64,000 nucleotides of DNA from CAXNKG01 sp964202965 (GTDB taxonomy: Bacteria; Acidobacteriota; Vicinamibacteria; Vicinamibacterales; UBA2999): contig CAXNKG010000004.1 of NCBI GenBank assembly GCA_964202965.1, forward strand, positions 1-64,000, in the 5' to 3' direction. Both the position numbers and the translations under genes were made by a program. This document shows, in pieces, positions 16,754 through 27,852 of this stretch; positions within the stretch are counted from its first letter, which is position 1, and each line of letters starts with the position of its first letter. The notes beneath the pieces were generated by a model. The model was given only the letters and a program-made list of their open reading frames with translations. It made no database searches and was not told the origin of the DNA.

Positions 16754-17536
16754 CTAGTTGAGCCGCTCGTCGCGCTGCGGGAGGATCTCGCCTTCCTCCA
16801 CGAGAAGCGCCTCGGCCTTTTCCTTCAGCGAGTCAGGCGTCGTGTCGATTTCGACCGGGCCCTGCCGGCGCGCGTAGACCACCGCGACGAGGAAGATCCC
16901 GATGACCAGCACGAGCGAGAACCAGTGCGGGACCTCGAGTGTCGTGTAGTGCGCCGCATGCAGCCAATCGAGAACCAGCTTCAGCCCAATCCACGCGATG
17001 ATGATGAACGCCGCGTCCACCAGCGAGGGATAACGCTCGACCAGATGAATCAGCTGGCCCACCACCAGCCGCAGGGCCACGATTCCCAGCAGGCCGCCCG
17101 TGATGACCACCCACATCTTCGGCGACATCGCGACAGCCACCAGAATCGAATCGATTGAAAACGCCAGATTGACGGCCTCGACGCGGAAGACCGTCGCCCA
17201 GAAGGCCGACATGCCGAGCATGGGCCGCGCCTTCGGCGCCGAGCGCCGATCCTCCCCTTCCTTGTGCCCCCAGAAGTGTGCATAGACGAGGTACAGGAGA
17301 TAGAGGCCGCCGGCCAGCTTCACCCAGACGACGCGGATCAGGTACGCCGCCAGGACGGTCGCGACGGCGCGCATCGCGAAGCCGCCGATCAGGCCGTACC
17401 GCAGCGCCTGCTTGTGCTGCGAACGCGGCAGACCGAGCACCATGATCGCCATCACGAGTGCATTGTCGGCGCTGAGCAGCCCTTCGAGAGCGACGAGGGC
17501 TGAGATGGTGACGAGGTCGCCTGCCGCGAAATCCAA
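16754..17536 (-). CDS. TerC-family membrane protein
   Basis: An integral membrane protein of about 260 residues with eight hydrophobic segments. The family's charged membrane motifs are present: 'LEGLLSADNALVMAIMVLGLP' near the N-terminus and 'EAVNLAFSIDSILVAVAMS' in the middle, with the paired acidic residues thought to bind metal ions. TerC proteins are linked to Mn2+ efflux or metal loading of exported proteins. A longer frame back to TTG 17593 runs through the hspR promoter, so I place the start at TTG 17536 (next to LDFAAGDLVTISAL); this is uncertain. Convergent and directly adjacent to the peptidase gene. Confidence 0.85.
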   Translation of the reverse strand: MDFAAGDLVTISALVALEGLLSADNALVMAIMVLGLPRSQHKQALRYGLIGGFAMRAVATVLAAYLIRVVWVKLAGGLYLLYLVYAHFWGHKEGEDRRSAPKARPMLGMSAFWATVFRVEAVNLAFSIDSILVAVAMSPKMWVVITGGLLGIVALRLVVGQLIHLVERYPSLVDAAFIIIAWIGLKLVLDWLHAAHYTTLEVPHWFSLVLVIGIFLVAVVYARRQGPVEIDTTPDSLKEKAEALLVEEGEILPQRDERLN

Positions 17537-17573
17537 GAGTGTCCAGATCCTACAAGAAAATCGCGCCCCCAAC

Positions 17574-17603
17574 CTTGACACGTCCCATATCAACTCCTAC
17601 ACT
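17574..17603 (+). promoter_or_regulatory. hspR operon promoter with HAIR-like operator
   Basis: TTGACA (17575-17580) and TACACT (17598-17603) are separated by 17 bases, a strong vegetative promoter. Overlapping the -35 box is CTTGACA-CGTCCCA-TATCAAC (17574-17594), which keeps the spacing of the HspR-associated inverted repeat (CTTGAGT-N7-ACTCAAG) and its TTGA-N11-TCAA core. Because the first gene encodes an HspR-like repressor, this is most likely an autoregulatory site: repression at normal temperature, release after heat. The match in the outer positions is imperfect. Confidence 0.65.
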
Positions 17604-17617
17604 CGAAGAGGGTCAAC

Positions 17618-17956
17618 GTGGCGCAGGAGCTGTATTTCATCAGCATGGCGGCGGGGATGCTCGGCATGCATCCGCAAACGCTCCGCAAATACGAGCGTCT
17701 GGGACTGATCCAGCCGTCGCGGACCATCGGCAGCATGCGCCTCTACTCGCGCGAAGAGCTCGAGCGCCTGCGACTGATCAAACAGCTGGTCGATGAGGCG
17801 GGAATCAACCTGGCTGGCGTGCAGCGGCTGCTGACGATTGCCGAGGTGATGCAGCGGATCCGGCCGCTGATGGACGAACACGCCCTGAGCACGGGCTCCG
17901 GGCGGCGGCAGCTGCTGAATGAAATTCGCCGCCTGAACGACGCCCTCGGGATGTAG
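17618..17956 (+). CDS. hspR: Heat-shock repressor HspR (MerR family)
   Basis: A 112-residue DNA-binding protein. The N-terminal MerR-type winged helix is clear: 'FISMAAGMLGMHPQTLRKYERLGL' followed by 'TIGSMRLYSREELERLRLIKQL'. The C-terminal part is a short coiled coil (VMQRIRPLMDEHAL). HspR binds HAIR operators, often with DnaK as co-repressor, and controls dnaK, dnaJ and clpB. The next genes here are a DnaJ and ClpB, and a HAIR-like site lies in its own promoter. Start GTG 17618 has AGAGGG eight bases upstream. Confidence 0.92.
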   Translation: MAQELYFISMAAGMLGMHPQTLRKYERLGLIQPSRTIGSMRLYSREELERLRLIKQLVDEAGINLAGVQRLLTIAEVMQRIRPLMDEHALSTGSGRRQLLNEIRRLNDALGM

Positions 17957-17958
17957 CC

Positions 17959-18912
17959 GTGGAGTTCAAGGACTACTACGCCACGCTCGGCGTCGCGAAG
18001 GCCGCGACGGACAAGGAGATCAAGCAGGCCTATCGCAAGCTCGCCCGCAAGCATCACCCGGACGTCAACCCGGGGGACAAGCAGGCCGAGGTGCGCTTCA
18101 AGGAGATCAACGAGGCCTACGAAGTCCTCGGCGATTCACCAAAGCGCAAGAAGTACGACGAACTCGGCGCGAACTGGCGCCAGTACGAACAGGCGGAGCG
18201 CCCGGGCGGCGCTGGTGGCGGCTTCCGGACGATGAGCCAGGAAGAGATGGCGGAGATGTTCGGGGATTCGCACCCCTTCTCCGATTTCTTCACGACCTTC
18301 TTCGGCGGCGAGCCGGAGACCCCGAGGGCCGGCGGGCGCGGCCGGCCACGCCAGCGGCCGGGCCGGGACATCGAGCATGAGATCGAGCTGACGCTCGAGG
18401 ACGCCTTTCAGGGCACCATGCGGCGCCTCGCCCTGAAGCACGACGGCCACGCGCGAACGGTGGATGTACGAATCCCTGCCGGAGTCGGGGACGGCTCCCG
18501 CGTCAGGGTCACGGGTGAGGGAGAACACGGCAGCGGCGGCGCGGCGGCCGGCGACCTCTACCTCCGCGTGCGGCTGGTCCCGCACGCTCGGTTCGAGCGA
18601 AAGGGGCGCGACCTGCACGTGCCTGTGCCCGTGCCGGTGGCAACGGCGGTCCTCGGCGGCGAGGCGCTGGTCCAGACGCTGTCCGGAAAGTCCGTGCGCC
18701 TCCGGATTCCGGAGTTGACGCAAAACGGCCAGGTCTTCCGCCTGAAAGGGTACGGGATGCCGAAGGTGGGCGGTCAGGCCGGGGACGCCGGCGACCTCTT
18801 CGCGAAGGTCGACGTGCAGATGCCGACGGTTCTCTCGTCTGAGGAACGCGAGCACTACGAACGCTTAGCCACGCTCCAGAAAGACGCGGCGGCGAAGAAT
18901 TCAGCCGCCTGA
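17959..18912 (+). CDS. DnaJ-family co-chaperone without zinc finger (CbpA-like)
   Basis: A 317-residue J-domain protein. The J domain (residues 4-70) has His33-Pro-Asp35 and should stimulate DnaK ATPase. A Gly/Arg-rich linker follows, then the two C-terminal beta-barrel domains that bind substrate (from 'RDIEHEIELTLEDAFQG'). The CxxCxGxG zinc-finger repeats of DnaJ are absent, which is normal for CbpA-like proteins and not a deletion. It starts with GTG two bases after the hspR stop. No dnaK or grpE is in the window, so the partner must lie elsewhere. Confidence 0.92.
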   Translation: MEFKDYYATLGVAKAATDKEIKQAYRKLARKHHPDVNPGDKQAEVRFKEINEAYEVLGDSPKRKKYDELGANWRQYEQAERPGGAGGGFRTMSQEEMAEMFGDSHPFSDFFTTFFGGEPETPRAGGRGRPRQRPGRDIEHEIELTLEDAFQGTMRRLALKHDGHARTVDVRIPAGVGDGSRVRVTGEGEHGSGGAAAGDLYLRVRLVPHARFERKGRDLHVPVPVPVATAVLGGEALVQTLSGKSVRLRIPELTQNGQVFRLKGYGMPKVGGQAGDAGDLFAKVDVQMPTVLSSEEREHYERLATLQKDAAAKNSAA

Positions 18913-18920
18913 GTACGAAC

Positions 18921-21511
<2,591 letters not shown>

Positions 21512-21512
<1 letters not shown>

Positions 21513-23431
21513 TGGCTACACCACGAATTCCGTCCCGCATGAACCCCAGGGACAAACGTTCCGGCGAACGGCGCGCCGTCCCGCTCCCCGGCCGCCCGGG
21601 AGGGGCGATCTGGTATGTCCTCGGGTTCCTGATGCTGATGGCGCTGGCCCAGGCGTGGTTTTTGGCGCCCGCCGGCCGCCAGGTGTCCTACAGCGAATTC
21701 AAAACCGCCCTACGCGGCGGCCAGGTGGCCGACATCGTGGTCGGGGAACAGGCCATCCGTGGCACGTTCAAGGCAGACGTCAACGGCAGCCGCAACTTCA
21801 CTGCGGCGCGCATCGACGATCCCAAGCTGCTCGAGGAGCTCGACGCGGCCGGCGTTACGTACACCGGCGAGCTCATGAACCGCTGGCTGCCCGAGGTCAT
21901 CAGCTGGGTGATTCCGCTCGTCCTGCTCTTCGCCCTCTGGAGCTTCTTCTTTAAGCGCATGGGCGGCGCGGAAGGCGGCGTCATGTCGTTCGCGCGGAGT
22001 AAGCACAAGGTCTTCGCGGAAGACGACGTGAAGGTGAGCTTTGCGGACGTGGCGGGCGTCGACGAGGCCGAACAGGAGCTCAAGGAGATCGTCGAGTTCC
22101 TGAAGACGCCGAAGAAATACACGGCGCTCGGCGGACGCATCCCGAAGGGGGTGCTGCTGGTCGGACCGCCCGGCACCGGCAAGACGCTGCTCGCGCGGGC
22201 CGTCGCCGGCGAAGCGAAGGTGCCGTTCTTCAGCATGAGCGGGTCTGAATTCGTGGAGATGTTCGTCGGCGTCGGCGCCGCGCGCGTGCGTGACCTCTTC
22301 GGTCAGGCTGAACAGAAGGCCCCCTGCATCATCTTCATCGACGAGCTCGACGCGCTCGGCCGCGCGCGAGGCGCGAATCCGATGGGCTCGCACGAGGAGC
22401 GGGAGCAGACGCTCAATCAGCTGCTCGCCGAAATGGACGGCTTCGATTCGCGCAAGGCGATCATCATCATGGCCGCGACCAACCGCCCCGAAGTGCTCGA
22501 CCCCGCTCTGCTGCGACCGGGACGCTTCGACCGTCAGGTGCTCGTGGACAAGCCGGACGTCAAAGGGCGCGAACAGGTGCTCGCGATCCACACGAAACAG
22601 GTGAAGCTCGGGCCCGACGTGGATCTGCGGGTGATCGCGGCGCGCACGGCAGGGTTCGCCGGCGCCGACCTCGCCAACCTCGTCAACGAGGCAGCGCTGC
22701 TCGCCGCGCGCAAGGACAAGACCGCGGTCGAACGCTCCGATTTCGAAGACGCGATCGACCGGCTCATCGCGGGGCTCGAAAAGAGACGCGTCATGAGCAA
22801 CAAGGAGCGCGAAATCGTCGCGTACCACGAGGCGGGCCACGCGCTTGTGGCGACGATGATTCCGGGGATGGACCCCGTGCACAAGATCTCCATCGTCCAG
22901 CGCGGCTTCGGCGCGCTCGGCTACACCATGCAGCTCCCGCTAGAGGACCGGTACCTCATGCAGCGCCGGGACCTGCTGAATCAGCTTGCGGTGCTGCTGG
23001 GAGGGCGGACGGCGGAGGAGATCGCGCTCGGCGAGATTTCCACCGGGGCGCAGAACGATCTCCTGCGGGCCACCGACATCGCGCGCGCGATGGTGACCGA
23101 GTGGGGCATGAGCGATCTGCTCGGCGCCATCAACTACGACGGCCACAAGCGCGGCAAGTTCCTCGATATTCCGATCGGACCCGAGCGCGGCGCGTACGCG
23201 GAAGACACGGGGCGGCTCATCGACTCCGAGGTCAAGCGGATCATGACGGATGCGCACAGCCAGGCCCGCGACATCCTTGCCGGGCATCGCGAGGACCTGG
23301 AGACCGTCACCCGGCGGCTCCTCGAACAGGAAGTCATGGAAGGCGACGAGCTCCGCAGGCTCCTCAACCTGCCAGCCGGCGACGTGCGCGAATCACCCGA
23401 GAACACGCCGCTTCCGTCGGGACTCCAGTAA
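21512..23431 (+). CDS. ftsH: ATP-dependent zinc metalloprotease FtsH
   Basis: A 639-residue membrane protease of six-fold symmetry that degrades misfolded membrane proteins and short-lived regulators. Two membrane segments (about residues 29-48 and 126-146) flank a short periplasmic domain. The AAA module carries Walker A GPPGTGKT, Walker B IIFIDELDALG and the SRH region (ATNRPEVLDPALLRPGRFDR); the protease has the zinc motif HEAGH. It overlaps clpB by one base (TAATG), which joins it to the heat-shock operon, an arrangement that makes sense for a quality-control protease. The C-terminal tail after the last helix is short and polar. Confidence 0.97.
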
Positions 23432-23437
23432 TCTGCG

Positions 23438-24580
23438 ATGACTCAACCTGCCTATGCGGTGGCGCGCACGGTCGCGTCCGCGGTCGCGGAGCACCTGCAG
23501 CTGCACCGCGCCGCGCTGCCGCCTGCCGACCCGGCGCAGCCTCCCCTCGAACTGCTGCCGAGCGCGCGGCAGATCGAGCTCCTCATCGACGCCGCCTTCT
23601 GGGCCAGTGTCCGGCGCGAGGAGGGGTACATCCCGAAGATCTCCCTCGCCTTCCTGCGCCCGGTGCCCGAAGTCTGTCCGCTGCGATTCCAGCACCCGAT
23701 GCCTCTGGACCCTGGTGCGTTGACGCACCTGGCAGCGGCCGTCGAGCGGCCGGGAATCCATCTCGGCGTCTGGCCGGCCGACGGCGAGCTGATGGTCTGG
23801 GGCACCACGCACCTCATCCCATCCTTCTGCTTTGTCGTCGAAGTGATCGCGCCGGGGTTGCTGGTGCTCAAGCATCGCCCGCGGCATGAGTCGCGCAAGT
23901 TCGTGAACGTCGCCGTGCTCGAGGGAGACCTCGTTAAAATCGTCGACGAGCGCGCCTCCCTCATGGAAGACTGCCCTGCCCTGCTCACGTCGATGCTCGG
24001 ATTCGACACCAGCGTCCTCCACGACGACGCCCTGAACGTCCAGGTACAGCTAGCGCTGTCGATGCGGCGGCATGGGCGCGGCGGCATCCTCCTCGTGGTT
24101 CCGGCGAGCACCCACGCCTGGCGGGAGTCGATCGTCCGCCCTGTTCGATACGCCGTCGAACCGGTCTTCTGCGAACTGTCCCGGCTGCTGGATCGGCGAA
24201 GCCAGATGCCCGAGCACGAATGGGTCGACGCGATGAACCGGGAGATCGACGCCATTGCCGGACTTACCGCCGTGGACGGCGCCACCGTGATCACGAACAC
24301 GTACGACCTGCACGCCTTCGGCGCGAAGATCAGCCGCCGCGACGGCGGCACGCCAGTCGAAGAGATCGTCGTCACGGAGCCGGTGATGGGGACGGCGGCG
24401 ATACGGATGCACCCTGGACAACTTGGCGGCACGCGGCACCTCTCCGCTGCCCAGTTCGTGCACGACCAGCGCGACGCCGTCGCCCTGGTCGCCTCTCAGG
24501 ATGGGCGGTTCACCATCTTCGCCTGGTCGGCCTGCGACGGTGCCGTCCATGCGCACCGCGTCGAAACCCTGCTGCTGTAG
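23438..24580 (+). CDS. Protein with degenerate diadenylate-cyclase-like (DACNV-type) domain
   Basis: A 380-residue soluble protein six bases after ftsH and so in the heat-shock operon. Residues about 265-365 keep the plan of diadenylate cyclase (DAC/DisA_N) domains: Asp280-Gly-Ala282 followed by a strand and, fifty residues later, Gly331-Thr-Arg-His-Leu335, then 'RDAVALVASQDGRFTIF' in place of the usual SEETG segment. Active cyclases have GTRHR; here the second Arg is Leu. This pattern resembles the 'DACNV' sensor group described by comparative genomics of conflict systems, which is thought to bind nucleotides rather than make c-di-AMP. The N-terminal 260 residues have no recognised domain. 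Nucleotide sensing is inference. Confidence 0.65.
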   Translation: MTQPAYAVARTVASAVAEHLQLHRAALPPADPAQPPLELLPSARQIELLIDAAFWASVRREEGYIPKISLAFLRPVPEVCPLRFQHPMPLDPGALTHLAAAVERPGIHLGVWPADGELMVWGTTHLIPSFCFVVEVIAPGLLVLKHRPRHESRKFVNVAVLEGDLVKIVDERASLMEDCPALLTSMLGFDTSVLHDDALNVQVQLALSMRRHGRGGILLVVPASTHAWRESIVRPVRYAVEPVFCELSRLLDRRSQMPEHEWVDAMNREIDAIAGLTAVDGATVITNTYDLHAFGAKISRRDGGTPVEEIVVTEPVMGTAAIRMHPGQLGGTRHLSAAQFVHDQRDAVALVASQDGRFTIFAWSACDGAVHAHRVETLLL

Positions 24581-24592
24581 AGCCGCAGCGAG

Positions 24593-26257
24593 TTAGTCCG
24601 TCACGCAGCCTTCCGAGGCCGACCTCACCAACCGCACGTACTTGGCCAGCACGCCGCTGGTGGCCCGGGCGGCCGGTGCCTTCCACGCACCACGCCGCGC
24701 CTTCAGGTCCGCATCGGACACATCGACAGAGAGCCGGCATGCCGCCGCATCAATGGTGATGCGGTCGCCATCCTTCACGAGTGCAATCGGCCCGCCGTCC
24801 TGCGCCTCCGGCGTGACGTGGCCGATGATGAAGCCGTGCGATCCGCCTGAGAACCGGCCGTCAGTAATCATCGCGACGTCTTTGCCAAGCCCGGCGCCCA
24901 TGATGGCGGAGGTCGGCGTGAGCATCTCGGGCATACCCGGCCCCCCCTTCGGACCCTCGTAGCGGATCACGACCACCGATCCCTTCGCGATCTCGCCGCG
25001 CTCGAGGCCCGCCAGCATGGCTTCCTCCGAGTCGAACACCGTGGCCGGGCCGGCGAAACGCTCGCCTTCCTTGCCGGTAATCTTCGCGACGGCGCCGTCG
25101 GGTGCGAGGTTGCCCCGCAGGATGCGGATGTGGCCGCGCGGGAACACCGGATGCTCGACCGTGTGAATGACCGTCTGGCCCGCCGCAAGCGGCGGGGCGT
25201 CCGCCAGGTTCTGCTCCAGCGTCCTGCCGGTCACCGTCATGCAGTCGCCGTGGAGGAATCCGCGCTCGAGGAGATATTTCATCAGCCCCGGAGTCCCGCC
25301 GATGTTGTGCAGGTCTTCCTGCGCGTAACGGCCGCTCGGCTTGAAGTCGGCCAGGAGCGGCACGCGGTCGCTCACCTTCTGGAAGTCGTCGAGCGCGAGA
25401 TCGATACGCGCCGTTCTCGCGATCGCTATCAGATGGAGGACCGCGTTGGTCGATCCGCCAACGGCCATGATCATCACGAGCGCGTTCTCGAGCGACTGGC
25501 GCGTCAGGATGTCGAGCGGCTTGAGATCCCGCTCGAGGAGCGTGCGAATGGCGGCACCGGCGCGGCGGCATTCGTCGGCCTTGCCCGCGTCTTCGGCAGG
25601 GATCGAGGAGCTGTACGGAAGCGACAACCCCATCGCTTCGATCGCGACCGCCATCGTGTTGGCCGTGTACATCCCGCCGCAGGCGCCCGCACCAGGACAG
25701 GAGTGGCGGACGATGTCGAGGCGCTGCTCGTCGGTGATGACGCCCGCCAGGTATTCACCGTACGACTGGAACGCGGAGATGACGTCGCGTGGCTTGCCTA
25801 GCGCCTCGCCCGGCTTGATCGTGCCGCCGTACACCATGATCGCGGGCCGGTTGATGCGGATCATGGCCATCACCGAGCCGGGCATGTTCTTGTCGCAGCC
25901 GGGCACCGTGATGAGCGCGTCGTACCACTGCGCGCCCATCACCGTCTCGATGGAGTCGGCGATCAGGTCCCGGGACGGGAGCGAATAGCTCATCCCCTCG
26001 GTGCCCATGGAGATGCCGTCGCTCACGCCAATCGTGTTGAACCGGAGGCCGACAAGGCCCGCCGCCTGTACGCCGTCCTTGACGTACGCGCTGAGGTCGT
26101 TCAGGTGCATGTTGCAGGTGTTGCCTTCCCACCACATGCTCGCAATACCGACCTGGGCTTTCTGCAGGTCGGCATCGGTCAGCCCCGCGCCGATGAGCAT
26201 CGCCTGTGACGCGCCCTGGCTGCGGGGTTGCGTCACCCGCGAGGAGTACTTGTTCAT
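24593..26257 (-). CDS. ilvD: Dihydroxy-acid dehydratase
   Basis: A 554-residue Fe-S enzyme that makes the 2-oxo acids directly before valine and isoleucine. The IlvD/Edd signatures are present: 'CDKNMPGSVMAMIRINRP' with a cluster cysteine and 'GRFSGGSHGFIIGHVTPEAQDGGP' near the C-terminus; 'CNMHLNDLS' supplies another cluster cysteine and 'GACGGMYTANTMA' the third. Standard length. It starts directly after the ilvC stop, with no gap, as the last gene of the ilvBNCD operon. Confidence 0.97.
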   Translation of the reverse strand: MNKYSSRVTQPRSQGASQAMLIGAGLTDADLQKAQVGIASMWWEGNTCNMHLNDLSAYVKDGVQAAGLVGLRFNTIGVSDGISMGTEGMSYSLPSRDLIADSIETVMGAQWYDALITVPGCDKNMPGSVMAMIRINRPAIMVYGGTIKPGEALGKPRDVISAFQSYGEYLAGVITDEQRLDIVRHSCPGAGACGGMYTANTMAVAIEAMGLSLPYSSSIPAEDAGKADECRRAGAAIRTLLERDLKPLDILTRQSLENALVMIMAVGGSTNAVLHLIAIARTARIDLALDDFQKVSDRVPLLADFKPSGRYAQEDLHNIGGTPGLMKYLLERGFLHGDCMTVTGRTLEQNLADAPPLAAGQTVIHTVEHPVFPRGHIRILRGNLAPDGAVAKITGKEGERFAGPATVFDSEEAMLAGLERGEIAKGSVVVIRYEGPKGGPGMPEMLTPTSAIMGAGLGKDVAMITDGRFSGGSHGFIIGHVTPEAQDGGPIALVKDGDRITIDAAACRLSVDVSDADLKARRGAWKAPAARATSGVLAKYVRLVRSASEGCVTD

Positions 26258-27280
26258 CTAGACCGACGCCGGGGCCGGGAGCTTCACCGGGTCGAGGAAC
26301 GGCATCATGTCGCGCAGTTTCGACCCGACGATCTCCACGGGATGATTCCGGTCGCGCTCACGCATGGCGCGGAAGTTGGGGCACCCGGCCTCGTTCTCGG
26401 CAATCCAGTTCTTCGCGAACTGGCCCTGCTGGATCTCCTTCAGGATCTGCCGCATGGTCTGCTTCGTCTCGTCGGTGATGATGCGCGCCCCCGACACGTA
26501 ATCGCCATACTCGGCCGTGTCGCTGACCGAATAGCGCATGTAGTTCAGGCCGCCCCGGTACATCAGATCGACGATCAGCTTCAGCTCGTGGAGACACTCG
26601 AAGTACGCAATTTCCGGCTGGTAGCCAGCCTCGATGAGCGTTTCAAAGCCTGCTTTCACGAGCGCCGCGGTGCCGCCGCAGAGCACGGCCTGCTCGCCGA
26701 AGAGATCGGTTTCGGTCTCCTCTGCAAAGGTCGTCTCGATGACGCCCGCACGAGTGCATCCGATGCCGCGGCCGTACGACAGCGCCAGCGCACGGCCCTT
26801 GCCGGTCACGTCCTGATGCACGGCGAGAAGGCCTGGGACGCCGCCCCCTTCAGTGAAGACCTCGCGGACCCGGTGCCCGGGCGCCTTCGGCGCGATCATC
26901 GTGACGTCAACGTCCTTCGGCGGGACGATCCAGTTGAAGCGGACGGCGAAGCCGTGCGCGAACATCAGCATCTTGCCGGCGGTCAGGTGCTGCTTGATGT
27001 CGGTGCTGTAGACCTTGGCCTGGTGCTGGTCGGGGACCAGAATCATGATCACGTCGGCCCATTTCGACGCCTCGGCGATGCTCATGACGGTGAGCCCGGC
27101 ATGACGCGCCTTCTCGATGGACTTGCTCGTCGACGGGAGGCCCACCGCCACCTCGACGCCGCTGTCCTTCAGATTGAGCGCGTGCGCGTGCCCCTGCGAG
27201 CCATACCCGATGACCGCCACCTTCTTCTTGCGGATCAACTGGATATCCGCGTCCTGGTCATAAAACATCGTCGCTGCCAT
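26258..27280 (-). CDS. ilvC: Ketol-acid reductoisomerase (NADP+), class I
   Basis: A 340-residue enzyme that isomerises and reduces acetolactate and acetohydroxybutyrate. The Rossmann motif 'KVAVIGYGSQGHAHALNLKDSG' opens the N-terminal domain. Metal-binding residues of the knotted domain are in 'DLFGEQAVLCGGTAALVKAG' and 'AYFECLHELKLIVDLMY', and 'SVSDTAEYGDYVSG' is typical. The length is that of the short class I form. ilvN lies 68 bases upstream, with a small repeat hairpin in the gap; ilvD follows directly. Confidence 0.97.
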   Translation of the reverse strand: MAATMFYDQDADIQLIRKKKVAVIGYGSQGHAHALNLKDSGVEVAVGLPSTSKSIEKARHAGLTVMSIAEASKWADVIMILVPDQHQAKVYSTDIKQHLTAGKMLMFAHGFAVRFNWIVPPKDVDVTMIAPKAPGHRVREVFTEGGGVPGLLAVHQDVTGKGRALALSYGRGIGCTRAGVIETTFAEETETDLFGEQAVLCGGTAALVKAGFETLIEAGYQPEIAYFECLHELKLIVDLMYRGGLNYMRYSVSDTAEYGDYVSGARIITDETKQTMRQILKEIQQGQFAKNWIAENEAGCPNFRAMRERDRNHPVEIVGSKLRDMMPFLDPVKLPAPASV

Positions 27281-27348
27281 GTGAACTCCCTTACGGTCCG
27301 CCTGAAGGCGGACGCTACGTACCGGCGGTGAAAACAGTTGATTTTATC
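27281..27348. repeat. ilvN-ilvC gap with GTCCGCC/GGCGGAC hairpin
   Basis: In the 68-base gap between ilvN and ilvC, GTCCGCC (27296-27302), loop TGAA and GGCGGAC (27307-27313) form a perfect seven-pair stem, followed by GCTACGTA. Read on the plus strand it encodes the string VRLKADATY, which I recognise as a recurrent chance translation of a dispersed hairpin in acidobacterial genomes. It may serve as an mRNA-stability element inside the ilv transcript. That it is dispersed cannot be shown from this window, which holds one copy. Confidence 0.45.
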
Positions 27349-27852
27349 CTAGGCAATCGGCGTCGCGGAGAGCGCCGTGTCGCCGCGCCGCATTGCCACC
27401 TGGCCGGTGCGCACCATCTCGATGATCCCCAGCGGCTCCAGGCGGCTGATGACCGCGTCGACGTGTGGCGGCTCGCCGGTGATCTCCAGCGTCATCGTCT
27501 GTTCGCCTGTATCGACGATGTGCGCGCGCGTCTCGTCGACGATCCGGAGGAGTGCGGCCCGATCGTGCCCGGCCACCCAGACCTTGACGAGCGCAAGGTC
27601 GCGGGCGACCGCCGGCGTCGATCCGAGGTCCTCGACCTGCAGTACGTTGACCAGCTTGTACAGGTAGGCGATGACGCGCTCCGCGCTCGCCTGATCGCTG
27701 TCGATGACAATCGTCATCCGCGACACGCCCGCCTCGGCGGTCCGGCCGACCGTGAGCGATTCGATATTGAAATTGCGCCGCCGGAACAGGGACGCCACTC
27801 GATTGAGCACGCCCGGCTTGTCTTCGACGAGCGCGACGAGGGTGTGATGCAT
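27349..27852 (-). CDS. ilvN: Acetolactate synthase, regulatory (small) subunit
   Basis: A 167-residue protein with an N-terminal ACT domain ('HHTLVALVEDKPGVLNRVASLFRRRNFNIESL', read in parts) and the usual C-terminal second domain. It binds the catalytic subunit and gives feedback inhibition by valine. The start overlaps the ilvB stop by one base. Naming between ilvN and ilvH is a convention; the length fits the IlvH/N group. Confidence 0.95.
   Translation of the reverse strand: MHHTLVALVEDKPGVLNRVASLFRRRNFNIESLTVGRTAEAGVSRMTIVIDSDQASAERVIAYLYKLVNVLQVEDLGSTPAVARDLALVKVWVAGHDRAALLRIVDETRAHIVDTGEQTMTLEITGEPPHVDAVISRLEPLGIIEMVRTGQVAMRRGDTALSATPIA

Noticed and set aside
17959..18912. DnaJ lacking zinc-finger repeats as a deletion mutant
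   Set aside because: CbpA-type DnaJ proteins naturally lack the zinc finger and the length is normal for that type.
23438..24580. Annotating the DAC-like protein as an active c-di-AMP synthase
   Set aside because: The RHR motif is changed to RHL and the SEETG segment is missing, so activity cannot be assumed.
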